From Azolla caroliniana (Eukaryota; Polypodiophyta): a stretch of 64,000 nt of DNA. The position numbers and the translations under genes were made by a program. Where the stretch lies: NCBI GenBank assembly GCA_043228905.1, contig JBHGNT010000015.1, positions 11,346,001 through 11,410,000 on the forward strand. Direction: 5' to 3'. Below are positions 45,001-53,600 of the stretch, piece after piece. The notes beneath the pieces were generated by a model that ran no database searches, had not been told where the DNA came from, and saw only the letters and a program-made list of their open reading frames with translations. Positions within the stretch are counted from its first letter, which is position 1; every line of letters begins with the position of its first letter.

Positions 45001-45531
45001 GGCCGGATCCCGTAAGCTGGGGTCCGATGCAACCCCTTTGATTCGGGATTCGCTGCCCTCCGGTAGGGGCGCCGCAACTGGCCTCACCTTCCGGTCCACA
45101 GTCTTGTACTTGGTGCTAACTCGGGCCGTCCGTTCCGACTCGAGCCCTCGACCGAAGTCCGCGATGACTTCGTACATTTCTTCTGAACATACCGGTATCG
45201 CCCGGTCCTCGATAAGGTCTTCTTCGACTACCCTCCCCAGCATTCCCAAGGTGTCGTCGAAGGAGACTGCCTCCACGGCTCCGTTGATTTCTTCGTCAGG
45301 GCCGAGAACTCCGCACGCCCGAAGTCTCCCCTTCGTCTTTGTTTTCTCTCGGCCGGCGATGCCGACCAACGTACATGCTCCGCTGCCGGAGAAGCAAAAT
45401 TTCCTACCTATTGTACACGGTTTTATCGTACAGATGTGGGGTTTTTCCCGAGCATCCGGACTGTCGCGGCCCCACGTCTTGGCAGTCCTCTCTAAAAATC
45501 CTCTCGGGTTTCGGAACCGAGGGAATCGCGG
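42013..45531 (-). CDS. G4 pol: reverse transcriptase, RNase H, integrase
   Basis: The frame is open from 45531 to 42013 and has no ATG at its start, so it is probably reached by frameshifting from gag. Counting residues from 45369: RT spans about 195-400, with SVGDLYSGYDQFQL and the catalytic FLDD (343-346) followed by IPIKG. RNase H lies at about 490-620 (ITVDTSPTGIGWV, then IETDCMP). The integrase zinc domain is at about 735-780 (HDSPWAGHRGTW, CESCQMH), and the catalytic residues are D (WMVDLVMM), D (IVVDRGELD) and E (NPEANGKVERGHG). A GPY/F-type domain (RRWFGPYVVRSAND) closes the protein; no chromodomain. FLDDIPIKG and VDRGELDAEEA differ from common plant gypsy clades and resemble elements I associate with fungi; the clade call is inference. 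Confidence 0.93.
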   Translation of the reverse strand, partial: PRFPRFRNPRGFLERTAKTWGRDSPDAREKPHICTIKPCTIGRKFCFSGSGACTLVGIAGREKTKTKGRLRACGVLGPDEEINGAVEAVSFDDTLGMLGRVVEEDLIEDRAIPVCSEEMYEVIADFGRGLESERTARVSTKYKTVDRKVRPVAAPLPEGSESRIKGVASDPSLRDPACIGHTFTNEMLRELKIGGGGFLLPVEEDRFRRMLGRRGKAFTFSPEEIGCVDPTIVEPMVIFTVPHVPWNLKPIPVPRAHIPKLMELLKQKVDMGILEPSSAPYSNRWFTVPKKNGSLRFIQDLQPVNRVTIRNAGIGPTIDEFAEAFAGRSIYSVGDLYSGYDQFQLAVESRDITTMRTPLGLVRMCTLPQGGTNSVAHMVNAMNKVLRDCIPDITMPFLDDIPIKGCPVEEKDETIGPDGSRRFVVTHIDDCEKVLQRLEDARLTFSGEKSAFGQSEIMVVGHLCGPYGRRPSPAKIEAISAMKPDCSSVTEVRRFLGACAFYHIWIPHYAHVAEPLYGLLKKGRRFEWLDKHTESVRKLKEALSAAPALRKAVYRKGTPVYITVDTSPTGIGWVVNQEDEDGNRFPIRFGAKVLSERQQGYAQVKRELWGIVSAVKADKDYLIGTEVIIETDCMPILGMISGCATPDLAMLRWIAYIKSLDPEIRHISGKDNAMADMLSRARFDDEGGMVSEDEDVGVDFFETAYVTTDGTSTPALNDFDASKYDGEWLQIGGFLKTMTPDASWTKDEANRIRKKAYRFFLRDGYLWKHPKKKDGAPLRVVAMKEEQEELLTAYHDSPWAGHRGTWATFEKLKGKYWWPGQYRDVHRFVTTCESCQMHSIVRHRDELHPTYPPTIHFKWMVDLVMMPMGVGQMRYLVLAREDLTNQVEGRALPNKTTAAVCRFLIEDVICRYGCVGKIVVDRGELDAEEAAELFGRLGVKLSLTTAYNPEANGKVERGHGPIVKALVRACGGRVGDWPRLLPYALWADRTTHSSVTGYMPTELMFGQKPIMPIERAISSWATVDWRDEMSREELLAARIRQLERRPEDVELAAEKLRVARKKNKARFDRTHRLRPKKIEEGDWVLVYDSSLDNQHRATRKFARRWFGPYVVRSANDNGTYHLAELDGTRMAIPVAGKRIKAFKKRHDDEPDPALLVSSDERSENEEEPTGEE

Positions 45532-47618
45532 TTACGTTCGTGGTTCGGCCGTACCGTCAGAAACTGGACCGAATGGCGCCCGTCTTGGCTTTTGACCCTC
45601 GCGTAGGCCGAACCATTGTCCAGCACCTTGGTCTCCATTCGCGCCGCCGTGATGTACGGCTCTCCCAGTATGACCGGATGCGAAGACGTCTCCTGCACGA
45701 AGAAGTGCTGGTCAATCTCGACGTCGCCGATCTTGACTCGCACATTCGGACAGGCCCCGTGCAGTTCCTCGGTGGCGCGCGTTGCTGCCCTTATTTTCCA
45801 CCCGTGCTTGGTGTTGATCAGCCATTTGCCCTTCTTATAGAAGTCCATGGACATCAAATTGATCTCCGATCCATGGTCCACCAAAGCTATCGCCGGTTCC
45901 TGGACATCGCCGATCTTCACCGGGGTTTCCGTGGTCGCTCGGGCCCAGTGTGGTCTCGAATAGTGGCTTTCCGCCCACTCGCCTCCCAGCGCCATGTCGT
46001 CTAGGTGCGTCGTCCGCACTTCCACCGGTCTTTCCGGTTCTGTCTCCGTTGACAGCCTCTTCCGTTTCACCAAGTCCACGATGGAGTCGTGGAACTCCTT
46101 CTTGGCGATTCCCAGCACCTCTCGTAACGACAACTCCACCTTACTGTCGAGGATCCGCTCCTCCAGGACCTTTCGTAAGTCCGTGGTCCTTTCTATCTCC
46201 GTCCCCAGACGGTACCCGCCCTTCTGGGGTTTATCTTTCGTACCGGCCCCGCCGGCTTCGTCCCGTCGTGGCCCGGACCGGGTCTCGTATCGTTGTGAGG
46301 GCCCGGTCGTCCCGGGTTTCCCCACCCGCTTCTCTTCTACCAGAGCCTCGTAGTTCTGGCAAGCGGCTTCCACGAAGCCCGTCCTTTCCTCGACCGGGTC
46401 GCTCCACCCGGTTATCTCCCGTACTCGTTTCTCCGCGCGGTCCGATTCCTCCCCTTTAAGCCTTGCACCGGCAAGGCCTCCCAGCATCGTCGGCCAGAAT
46501 CCGGCTTTGCTTTCCTTTTGGGCCTCGCCGCCCCCGACTCGAATGCCGGCCGACGCCGAGTAGTGGACGGTTTCCGCGTGTCGGGCCGCTGCCTCTTCCA
46601 TCAACCTTTTCATACCACCTCGCCCGTCGTTTCGGCTCAGGGCCCTTCGGGTGTCGCTGGCATGCACCCGCCCTTCCCACAGGTACACCACCCTGTCCCT
46701 TAGCGCCTCCGCGAAGTCGCCGCAGTCCTTCCGAATGTGGCCGACTTCATCGCACCACATGCACCTGTTTCCTGCCGCCGGCCGTCGGTCACGAGCCGGT
46801 TCGCCACCTTCCCTTCGGGCTTGCGCGATTTGGAGGTCCTTTACCGCCCTCGTCAATTCCTCCAGCGCCGCTCCTCCGGTTGAGCCTCTGACTACGCCGG
46901 TCGAAGCCGAACCGGTTTCCAACCACTCTCGGGTCTCTTCCTTCTGCACCTGTGGCGCTGGTTCGAACTTCCTTGCTGCGACCGAGCCCGACCCGGTTAC
47001 CCCGTTATCCGCCCATTCTCGCCGTTTGTCGAAACGGCCACAGACCTTCTTGACAGCCGCCCAGTCGGTAGTGAGCCCGTCTTCGGTTTCCAGCAAGAGG
47101 CCCACTTGCTCCCGATCCCGCTCGTCGACCGACTTGACAAACAGCAAGACCCGGCTCGTGTCCAGGATGGTTCGGTCGAGCGCCGAAAGGCGCGCAAAGT
47201 TTTCCTCGAACTCCCGGAGGAGTGCCGACGCGTTTCTTCCCTTCCCCGGGGACTCCACCCATTCCATGAACCTTCGCTTCGAAAGCCGGAGCGCGTCGTC
47301 CAGCCCGTATTTCTCTAGGAGCCGGCCTTCGAACTCCTCCCAGGTACGGCTCTCCGCCCGCACCTCGAGCACCTCCGCATGGATGCTCGGCATTGCCACT
47401 CGGGGAAATCCGGCAAGACGCCTTTCTTCCGGAATGTCCCGCATCAACATTTCTGCACCGTAGGACGCCAGATACTTCGTGGCATCCCTCCCATCGAACC
47501 GGCCGATCGTGCCGACGACCGCCTCAATAGCTCTGTCGAGGGCACCGGTGCCCTCGCGCGCGTTTACAATCCGATCCACGGCCGAAGCCATGGCTTCTGC
47601 AAGATCCGACCCCCTCAT
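45492..47618 (-). CDS. G4 gag-protease
   Basis: The first ATG is at 47618 (MRGSDLAEAMASAVDRIV), about 45 nt inside the 5' LTR end; the frame runs 708 codons to a TAG at 45492-45494. The capsid-like region is homologous to G3 gag (TWEEFEGRLLEKYG, then SRVLLFVKSVDERDREQVG). A zinc knuckle CMWCDEVGHIRKDC follows. The aspartic protease motif near the C-terminus is ALVDHGSEINLMS, with D-H-G in place of the usual D-S/T-G. The last codons, GAG GAT TTT TAG, contain a T run overlapping the open pol frame, suitable for a -1 shift. It makes the particle protein and protease. Confidence 0.92.
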   Translation of the reverse strand: MRGSDLAEAMASAVDRIVNAREGTGALDRAIEAVVGTIGRFDGRDATKYLASYGAEMLMRDIPEERRLAGFPRVAMPSIHAEVLEVRAESRTWEEFEGRLLEKYGLDDALRLSKRRFMEWVESPGKGRNASALLREFEENFARLSALDRTILDTSRVLLFVKSVDERDREQVGLLLETEDGLTTDWAAVKKVCGRFDKRREWADNGVTGSGSVAARKFEPAPQVQKEETREWLETGSASTGVVRGSTGGAALEELTRAVKDLQIAQARREGGEPARDRRPAAGNRCMWCDEVGHIRKDCGDFAEALRDRVVYLWEGRVHASDTRRALSRNDGRGGMKRLMEEAAARHAETVHYSASAGIRVGGGEAQKESKAGFWPTMLGGLAGARLKGEESDRAEKRVREITGWSDPVEERTGFVEAACQNYEALVEEKRVGKPGTTGPSQRYETRSGPRRDEAGGAGTKDKPQKGGYRLGTEIERTTDLRKVLEERILDSKVELSLREVLGIAKKEFHDSIVDLVKRKRLSTETEPERPVEVRTTHLDDMALGGEWAESHYSRPHWARATTETPVKIGDVQEPAIALVDHGSEINLMSMDFYKKGKWLINTKHGWKIRAATRATEELHGACPNVRVKIGDVEIDQHFFVQETSSHPVILGEPYITAARMETKVLDNGSAYARVKSQDGRHSVQFLTVRPNHERNRDSLGSETREDF

Positions 47619-47640
47619 CTTCTGCTCTTCTGCCGCCTCT

Positions 47641-47658
47641 TTCACGTCGGGTTCACCA
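47641..47658 (-). promoter_or_regulatory. G4 primer-binding site, tRNA-Trp type
   Basis: The coding strand reads TGGTGAACCCGACGTGAA, 4 nt inside the 5' LTR. By my recollection this is the complement of the 3' end of plant cytosolic tRNA-Trp (ending TTCACGTCGGGTTCACCA). G3 has the identical 18 nt at 56876-56893. Confidence 0.75.
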
Positions 47659-47662
47659 AAGA

Positions 47663-48457
47663 TGTCGCGGTATTACGCAAGTGCGTGTGGAAACGAGGCG
47701 GGACCGCGGGGGCCTCGAACCAAAGAGCAAGCGAGGGAGGAGAAAGAGGGAGAACCGGCTACGCAAGACCGGGGATACACAGGGACACGGCCCTTCAGCA
47801 TAGAGAACGCGAACAGACACCGGCACAGACAGATGCGAATGACTAAATATGTATATTAAGAAAAATGGCTAGCACGACTACAACCCCCGATGGGGCACAG
47901 GTTGGTCGCAACCGAACAGGCCGGCGAACAGATGCCGATGCCTGTTCGCTTCAACGCACAAAGGGGGGGTAGCAGGTCGGAGGTGCTGCCGGAAGCACTC
48001 GGGCGTTCCTCGAAACAGCGCGAGCCTCCTCGGAACTCTGCACAGAAAGCTATGGAGCTCAAGAAGGAAGGAAACAGAGAGTGAAGCGTCCAAAAACGGT
48101 CCGACAGCACTTCCTCCTCTCTGCGCGATCCCCTTTTTACAGCTCTTTCCTGTTCCTTATATATCTCGACGAGCAGGCCGTCATGTCAGCTTTATCCCCT
48201 GTCCCTTTCGAACAGGGATCCGCTCCGTTCTTCACGCATACGCGTAGTTACGCCGCCGACTCGTGCCGTCCCTTAGCTCGCGCGCGCGACCGAAAAGACT
48301 GTTCGCGCGGTCTTTGTCTCCACTCGTGTTAGGGCCCGTTCCTGCCGAATATCCTCCTAACTCGCTTCTATGTTCGACTTGGAGCGTGCGCGCGTGAGGA
48401 ACCGGTTCCCACGCCTTGGTCTGCCGATTCCGCTTATGGACGGTTTTCTTCACGACA
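47663..48457 (-). repeat. G4 5' LTR with TATA box
   Basis: 795 bp, partner of 41147-41941. A minus-strand TATATAAGG lies at 48155-48164. Confidence 0.95.
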
Positions 48458-48461
48458 CCGT

Positions 48462-49905
48462 GCCGAACACTGTCCCTTAGTCACGGTTTGATCCGGCCCG
48501 CGATGGCCACTTGCGAGACACTTATTCCGTCCCAGGTGTGCCTTTCCGGCCCGACACACCTCCTCGTGTTCGCCCTATCGGCTACTTCCGAGACCGTAAC
48601 TGTCCAGTGAGGGTTTCGCACTTCGTCTGCCCCGTCTTACCGACTCCCGATCTGCTACCTCGTGTCGTTGGGTCCCGTTCCCTGCCGCCACCGTCCTTCT
48701 CCCTAGGTCTCACGTTGCCACGTTGGCCAAACTGCTGGGGTCTCCGGATCAGTGTGAGGGTCCCATAGGACTGGTCTTCGTTTCGTCGCTTGCCGAGATC
48801 CGGGTGTCTTTTGTCGGAGTCCTTCACAACTCTCCTCGTGTCTTCCGCGTAGCCGGGTTCCATCTTCGTGTTCCCGGGTCCCGTTTCCCGCCGCCACCAA
48901 CCTTCTCTCTCGGTCTCATGTTGCCACGTTGGCCGAACTGCCGGAGTCTCTGGTTCAGTGTGGGGATCCCGTAGGACCGGACTTCCTTATGCCCACTGAC
49001 CTTGCCGGAAGGTCCGATTTGGTTCGTAGCCGCCCCGCCGGCCTCATACCTCCTTGCCGTTCGTCGCCTCCTGTCGTCCGATCATGTTCTCTTGCCGCCA
49101 CCAATCTCCCCTATAGGACTCACACCGGCACTCGGGCCGACCGCCGGATCAGTGTGAGTGTCTTCGTGGGACCTCCCCTTCAGGCTTCGGTTGCCTGCCT
49201 TGTCGCCGCCACCGTCCCTTACTCTAGGTCTCACGCCTCCTCTTGTCGTTGGCTGCCGGAGTCTCTTGAATCGGTGCGTGTAAGGTCACAGCTGCTCTGC
49301 TCTGCCTTCGCCATTCTCTTCTGTTGGTCACGTTCACCTGCCGCCACCATCCTTTCCTATAGGACTCACGCCGGCTCTCGGGCCGACCGCCGGATCGGTG
49401 TGAGGATCTCCGTAGACCGCCCATCCGTAGCCCTTTGCCTTCGTCCCCTTGCCGCCACCGTTCGTCACTTTAGGACGATCGCCGGCTCTCGGGCCGACCG
49501 TCGGTTTCTGTGAAGGATCCTCCTCGGGCCTCCAATTTGTCTTCCTGACCCTGTCCCGGGTCGTCCTTTTCCGCATGCCAAGAGTGCGGTTTACTCCGCA
49601 CCCTCTCCCGTGGTACCGACGTACCGTCTCCTCGGCCTCTTCGTAGGCCTGCTCTCTTCCTCCCTCCCGGAATGGTCATCCGGGAGTCCGTTCCGCCCGG
49701 TTCTCGTCCGGGTCCGTTCGTCCTTCTCCGGATTGCCGGGTCCCGCTCTCCTTTCGCCACCAACCTTCTCCCTAGGTCTCACGTTGCCACGTTGGCCGAA
49801 CTGCCGGGGCCTCTGGACTGGTGTGGGGATCCTATAGGACCGGATTTCGTTCTCCTCTTCATCCCTTGTACTTCTCCCTTCCAACTCCCGAACTTCGCCC
49901 GGTCG
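48462..49905 (-). repeat. G3 interior: array of degenerate gag-tail repeats
   Basis: A core of about 75-110 bp, GCCGCCACC then TCCCTAGGTCTCACG, then GGCCGAACTGCCGGAGTC and a GTGTGAGGATC-like end, recurs at about 48690, 48890, 49093, 49203, 49336, 49450 and 49750, separated by divergent spacers. On the coding strand it yields repeated peptides such as QFGQRGNVRPREK and GPRAGVSPIGKDGGG. Related units occur in the gag tail (55600-55780) and at 40557. No long frame remains across it. Confidence 0.75.
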
Positions 49906-49910
49906 GTCTT

Positions 49911-50600
49911 TGTTAAACACGGGGTGCTCGGCCACAACCGAGGAATAGGATCAACTCACAGAAAACAGGAAATACAAAATGCACGGAGACAATAGAGAGA
50001 AGAGTACACAGGATGTTTTACGTGGAAAACCCTAAATGGGAAAAACCACGGGAGTCCTCAAACTCCAACTATCACTACAAACAGAGATGTACAATGGTGA
50101 AGCTACGAGGCAACAACCTTGAGCTCATTGTCTTCGCCACAGGCGGCGGTAATACATAGAGGCAACGACCTCTTCGTCTCTCTCGCTCTCTCTCTCTCTC
50201 TCTCGGCTGCTCTCACTTCGCTCCCTCTAACTGGAAAACAGAAAAATGAACAACAACAGTAAAATTGTTTGCCCTAAGTCATATTTATACACATATGACT
50301 TTCGGGCTATTTACAAATATAGCCTCAAGGGCCCTTGGCAAACATATTCACAAATATGTCCCCGCATCCGGATCTCTCTCCGGGTACATTCGTCATCCGG
50401 CTCCGTAGCCGGGGTCTTCGTCATCCGGATCCGTAGCCGGGGTCTTCATCATCCGGATCCGGAGCCGGGGTCTTCGTCATCCGGCTCCGTAGCCGGGGTC
50501 TTCATCATCCGGATCCGGAACCGGGTACTCCTCGTTTGGGTCTTCATTCCCGATTCCCGGACATCTGACCATCCCATCCGGAGGGACCGTAATCCCAACA
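49911..50600 (-). repeat. Copia C 3' LTR
   Basis: 690 bp with five units of a 28-bp repeat (CATCCGG...CCGGGGTCTTC, about 50394-50530). Confidence 0.95.
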
Positions 50601-50612
50601 AACTCCCCCTTC
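50601..50612 (-). promoter_or_regulatory. Copia C polypurine tract
   Basis: GAAGGGGGAGTT on the coding strand immediately before the 3' LTR. It overlaps the last codons of the polyprotein frame by 2 bases. Confidence 0.8.
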
Positions 50613-53600
50613 ACTTCGGCATGGGATGTCTTTCCAGTCCGACCCTCTTCCGGCACGCTTCCAGCTTGTCGGGTGTGAGCACTTTGGTCAGCATATCTGA
50701 CCCGTTCTCGTCCGTGTGGATCTTCGTCAGCACGAACTCCTGGTCTTCTATCCTTTCCCGGATCCAGTGATATCTACGCTGGATGTGCTTCGTCCGGGAG
50801 TGATAGGCCGCGTTCTTCGCAAGGTGGATGGCACTCTGACTGTCGCAGTAAAGTCGGTACTCCTCCTGCCGGATACCGAGCTCTCTAATGAAGTCCTTCA
50901 TCCATATTATTTCCTTGCCGGCTTCAACAGTCGCCATGTACTCCGCCTCCGTGGTTGACAACGCAACCGTCTTCTGCAGCCTCGACTGCCACGAAACAGC
51001 TCCCCCTGCATACGTCATCACATACCCTGATGTGGACCGGCTGGTATCCGCATCAGCCGACATATCCGAATCGGTAAAGCCGTCGAGTTCGGGCTTACCG
51101 GAGCCGAATCGGAGGCACACGTTTGCCGTGCCCTTCAGGTATCGGAGTATCCACTTGACCGCGTTCCAGTGCTCTTTGTCGGGATTGCTCATGTACCGGC
51201 TCACCACTCCGACTGCATATCCTATGTCCGGTCTTGTACACACCATTGCGTACATCAAGCTTCCTACGGCAGAGGCATATGGTATCTTCATCATATCCTC
51301 CTTTTCAACCTTTGTCTTGGGACTTTGCTTGCCGGATAACTTGCAGTTTGCCGGGAGGGTCGATCCGACCGGTCTTGCTTCCGACATGTTGAACCGTTGA
51401 AGCACCTTTGTCACGTACTTCTCCTGTGACAGCCACAACTGCTTCTTCTTCCGGTCCCGGATGATGTGCATCCCTAGTATTTGCCTCGCCGGACCCAGGT
51501 CCTTCATTGAGAAGGTTCGGTGAAGCGCTTTCTTCAGCATCTGTATCTTGACCTGGTCCCGTCCGACGATCAACATGTCGTCCACATACAGGAGGAGTAT
51601 TAGACAGTCTCCTCCTTCGAACTTCTTCACAAACACGCAGTGATCGGACTGCGTTTTGTGGTACCCTTCGTTGGTCATGAAAGAGTCGAATTTCCGGTAC
51701 CATTGCCGGGGAGCCTGTTTCAGTCCGTAAAGGCTCTTCTTCAACCGGCATACCAGGTGCTCCTTCCCTTTCTTCTCGAATCCTTCCGGTTGCTGCATGT
51801 AGATCTCTTCTTCGAGGTCACCGTGAAGGAATGCCGTCTTCACGTCCATCTGTTCTACCTCGAGGTCCATGCTTGCCGCTATGCTCAGCACCGTCCGGAT
51901 GGAGGTCATCTTCACTACCGGGGCAAATATCTCGTCGAAGTCGACGCCCTTCTTCTGCTGGAACCCCTTCACCACGATCCTGGCTTTGTATCTCGGGGGG
52001 TTTCCGGCATCTCCCGGTTTCAGCTTGAACACCCACTTGTTTCGAAGTGCCCTCTTTCCTTTCGGCAACTCCACAAGTTCATATGTGTGGTTCTCATGCA
52101 AGGAATCCATCTCCTCCTGCATGGCACTTAACCACCTGCGGCTATGGGTGTCAAGCTTTGCTTCTTCAAAGCTCTCCGGCTCCCCCTCGTCGGTTAGCAG
52201 CACGTGCTCTGGTTCCGGAAATCTCCGGGGGGCCCTTCTCTCTCTTAGAGGATATCTCCGTTCCAGAGCTTCGGTAACCGGCTCCTTCGTTTCCTCTTCT
52301 TCCGAATCCATTTCGGGATCGGGGCTGGTTCCGGTATCAGTTTCATCTTCCTCGGCCGGTTCTGTTTCTTCACCGTCTTCGGCCGGATCCTCGAGTGCTA
52401 ACCGGTCCCTTGCCGGTCGGGACTGCTCCTCGTAGAGTTGATTCTCACCGGTCGACTTGGAGCTCTTCATCTTCTTCTCCGACTCCCAGTCGGCGAGTGT
52501 CTTGTCCTCCATGAAGATGATATCTCGACTCCTGAACATCTTCTTGTCGACCGGGTCCCATACTCGGTAGCCGAACTCGTCGTCGCCGTAACCGAGGAAT
52601 ATGCATGGCCGGGTCTTTGGATCTAACTTTCCTCTCAGGTCCTTTGCCACATGCACGTATGCGAGACACCCGAACACCTTCAGATGCCAGTAGGACACTT
52701 CCTTACCGGTCCACACTCTCTGTGGCGTGTCTCCATCCAGGGATACTGAGGGTGATCTATTTATCACATATGTCGCCGTCGACATTGCCTCAGCCCAAAA
52801 TCCCTTGGGTAATTTCGCATGTGCTAGCATACTCCGGACCCTCTCCATGATGGTCCGGTTCATCCTCTCGGCCAGCCCGTTCAGTTCCGGCGTCTTCGGC
52901 ACAGTAAACTCGAGCCGGATTCCCTTCGAGCGACAGTACTCCTCGAACTGCCCCCGGTATTCCCCTCCGTTATCCGCTCGTATCGCTTTCAGCTTCTTGC
53001 CGGATTCCCTTTCCACTCTCGCGTGGAGTTCTTTGAAGACGGACAATACTTGGTCCTTTGTCTTCAACGGTGCCGTCCACAGCTTCCGGCTATGGTCATC
53101 TATGAATGTTACGAAGTACTGGGCTCCGCCATGTGACTTCGTTTCTACCTGGCACACATCAGTGTGTACCAACTCCAATGGTACACTACGTCTCATCGGT
53201 GGTCTTGAGCGGAAGGAGGTCCGGTTTTGCTTACCGGCCAGACAGTCGGTACACTTCCCCAAGTGTACGTGCTTTACCGGTATCAAGTTGTCTTCGGCAA
53301 GCCTCTTCATCCCCTTCTCGCTCATGTGGCACAGTCTCTTGTGCCACAGCTCACCGGCAGTGTCAGCTGCCACGTTCAGCTCCTCTGGACATAGCCGTGA
53401 ATTCATCAGGTACAGTGTGTTGACCTTCCGGGCCCGAGCCACTATCAGGCTCCCTTTGCTGAACTTCATGACACCGTTCCGGATGCTACCCGTGAAGCCT
53501 TCATCGTCTAGCCTCCCAGCCGAAATCAGGTTCAATCGAACCTCCGGAACGTGTCGAACATCCTTCATCAGCATCTTGCATCCGGTTGATGTCATCAACC

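Larger units (their letters stand above)
41147..48457 (-). mobile_element. Gypsy element G4 (7.3 kb), probably intact, nested in G3
   Basis: Two 795-bp LTRs (41147-41941 and 47663-48457) differ at only about three positions by eye. The flanks share CCGT (41143-41146 and 48458-48461), a 4-bp target duplication rather than the usual 5. The coding strand carries gag-protease and pol frames without internal stops, a primer site matching tRNA-Trp and a clear polypurine tract. Everything needed for an autonomous element is present, and the near-identical LTRs mean a very recent insertion. Confidence 0.95.

Noticed and set aside
45950-47463. Long plus-strand frames opposite G4 gag
   Set aside because: Antisense shadows of a GC-rich real gene; no independent evidence.
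42013-47618. G4 as an endogenous pararetrovirus
   Set aside because: It has two LTRs, a target duplication and an integrase; no movement or coat protein genes are seen.
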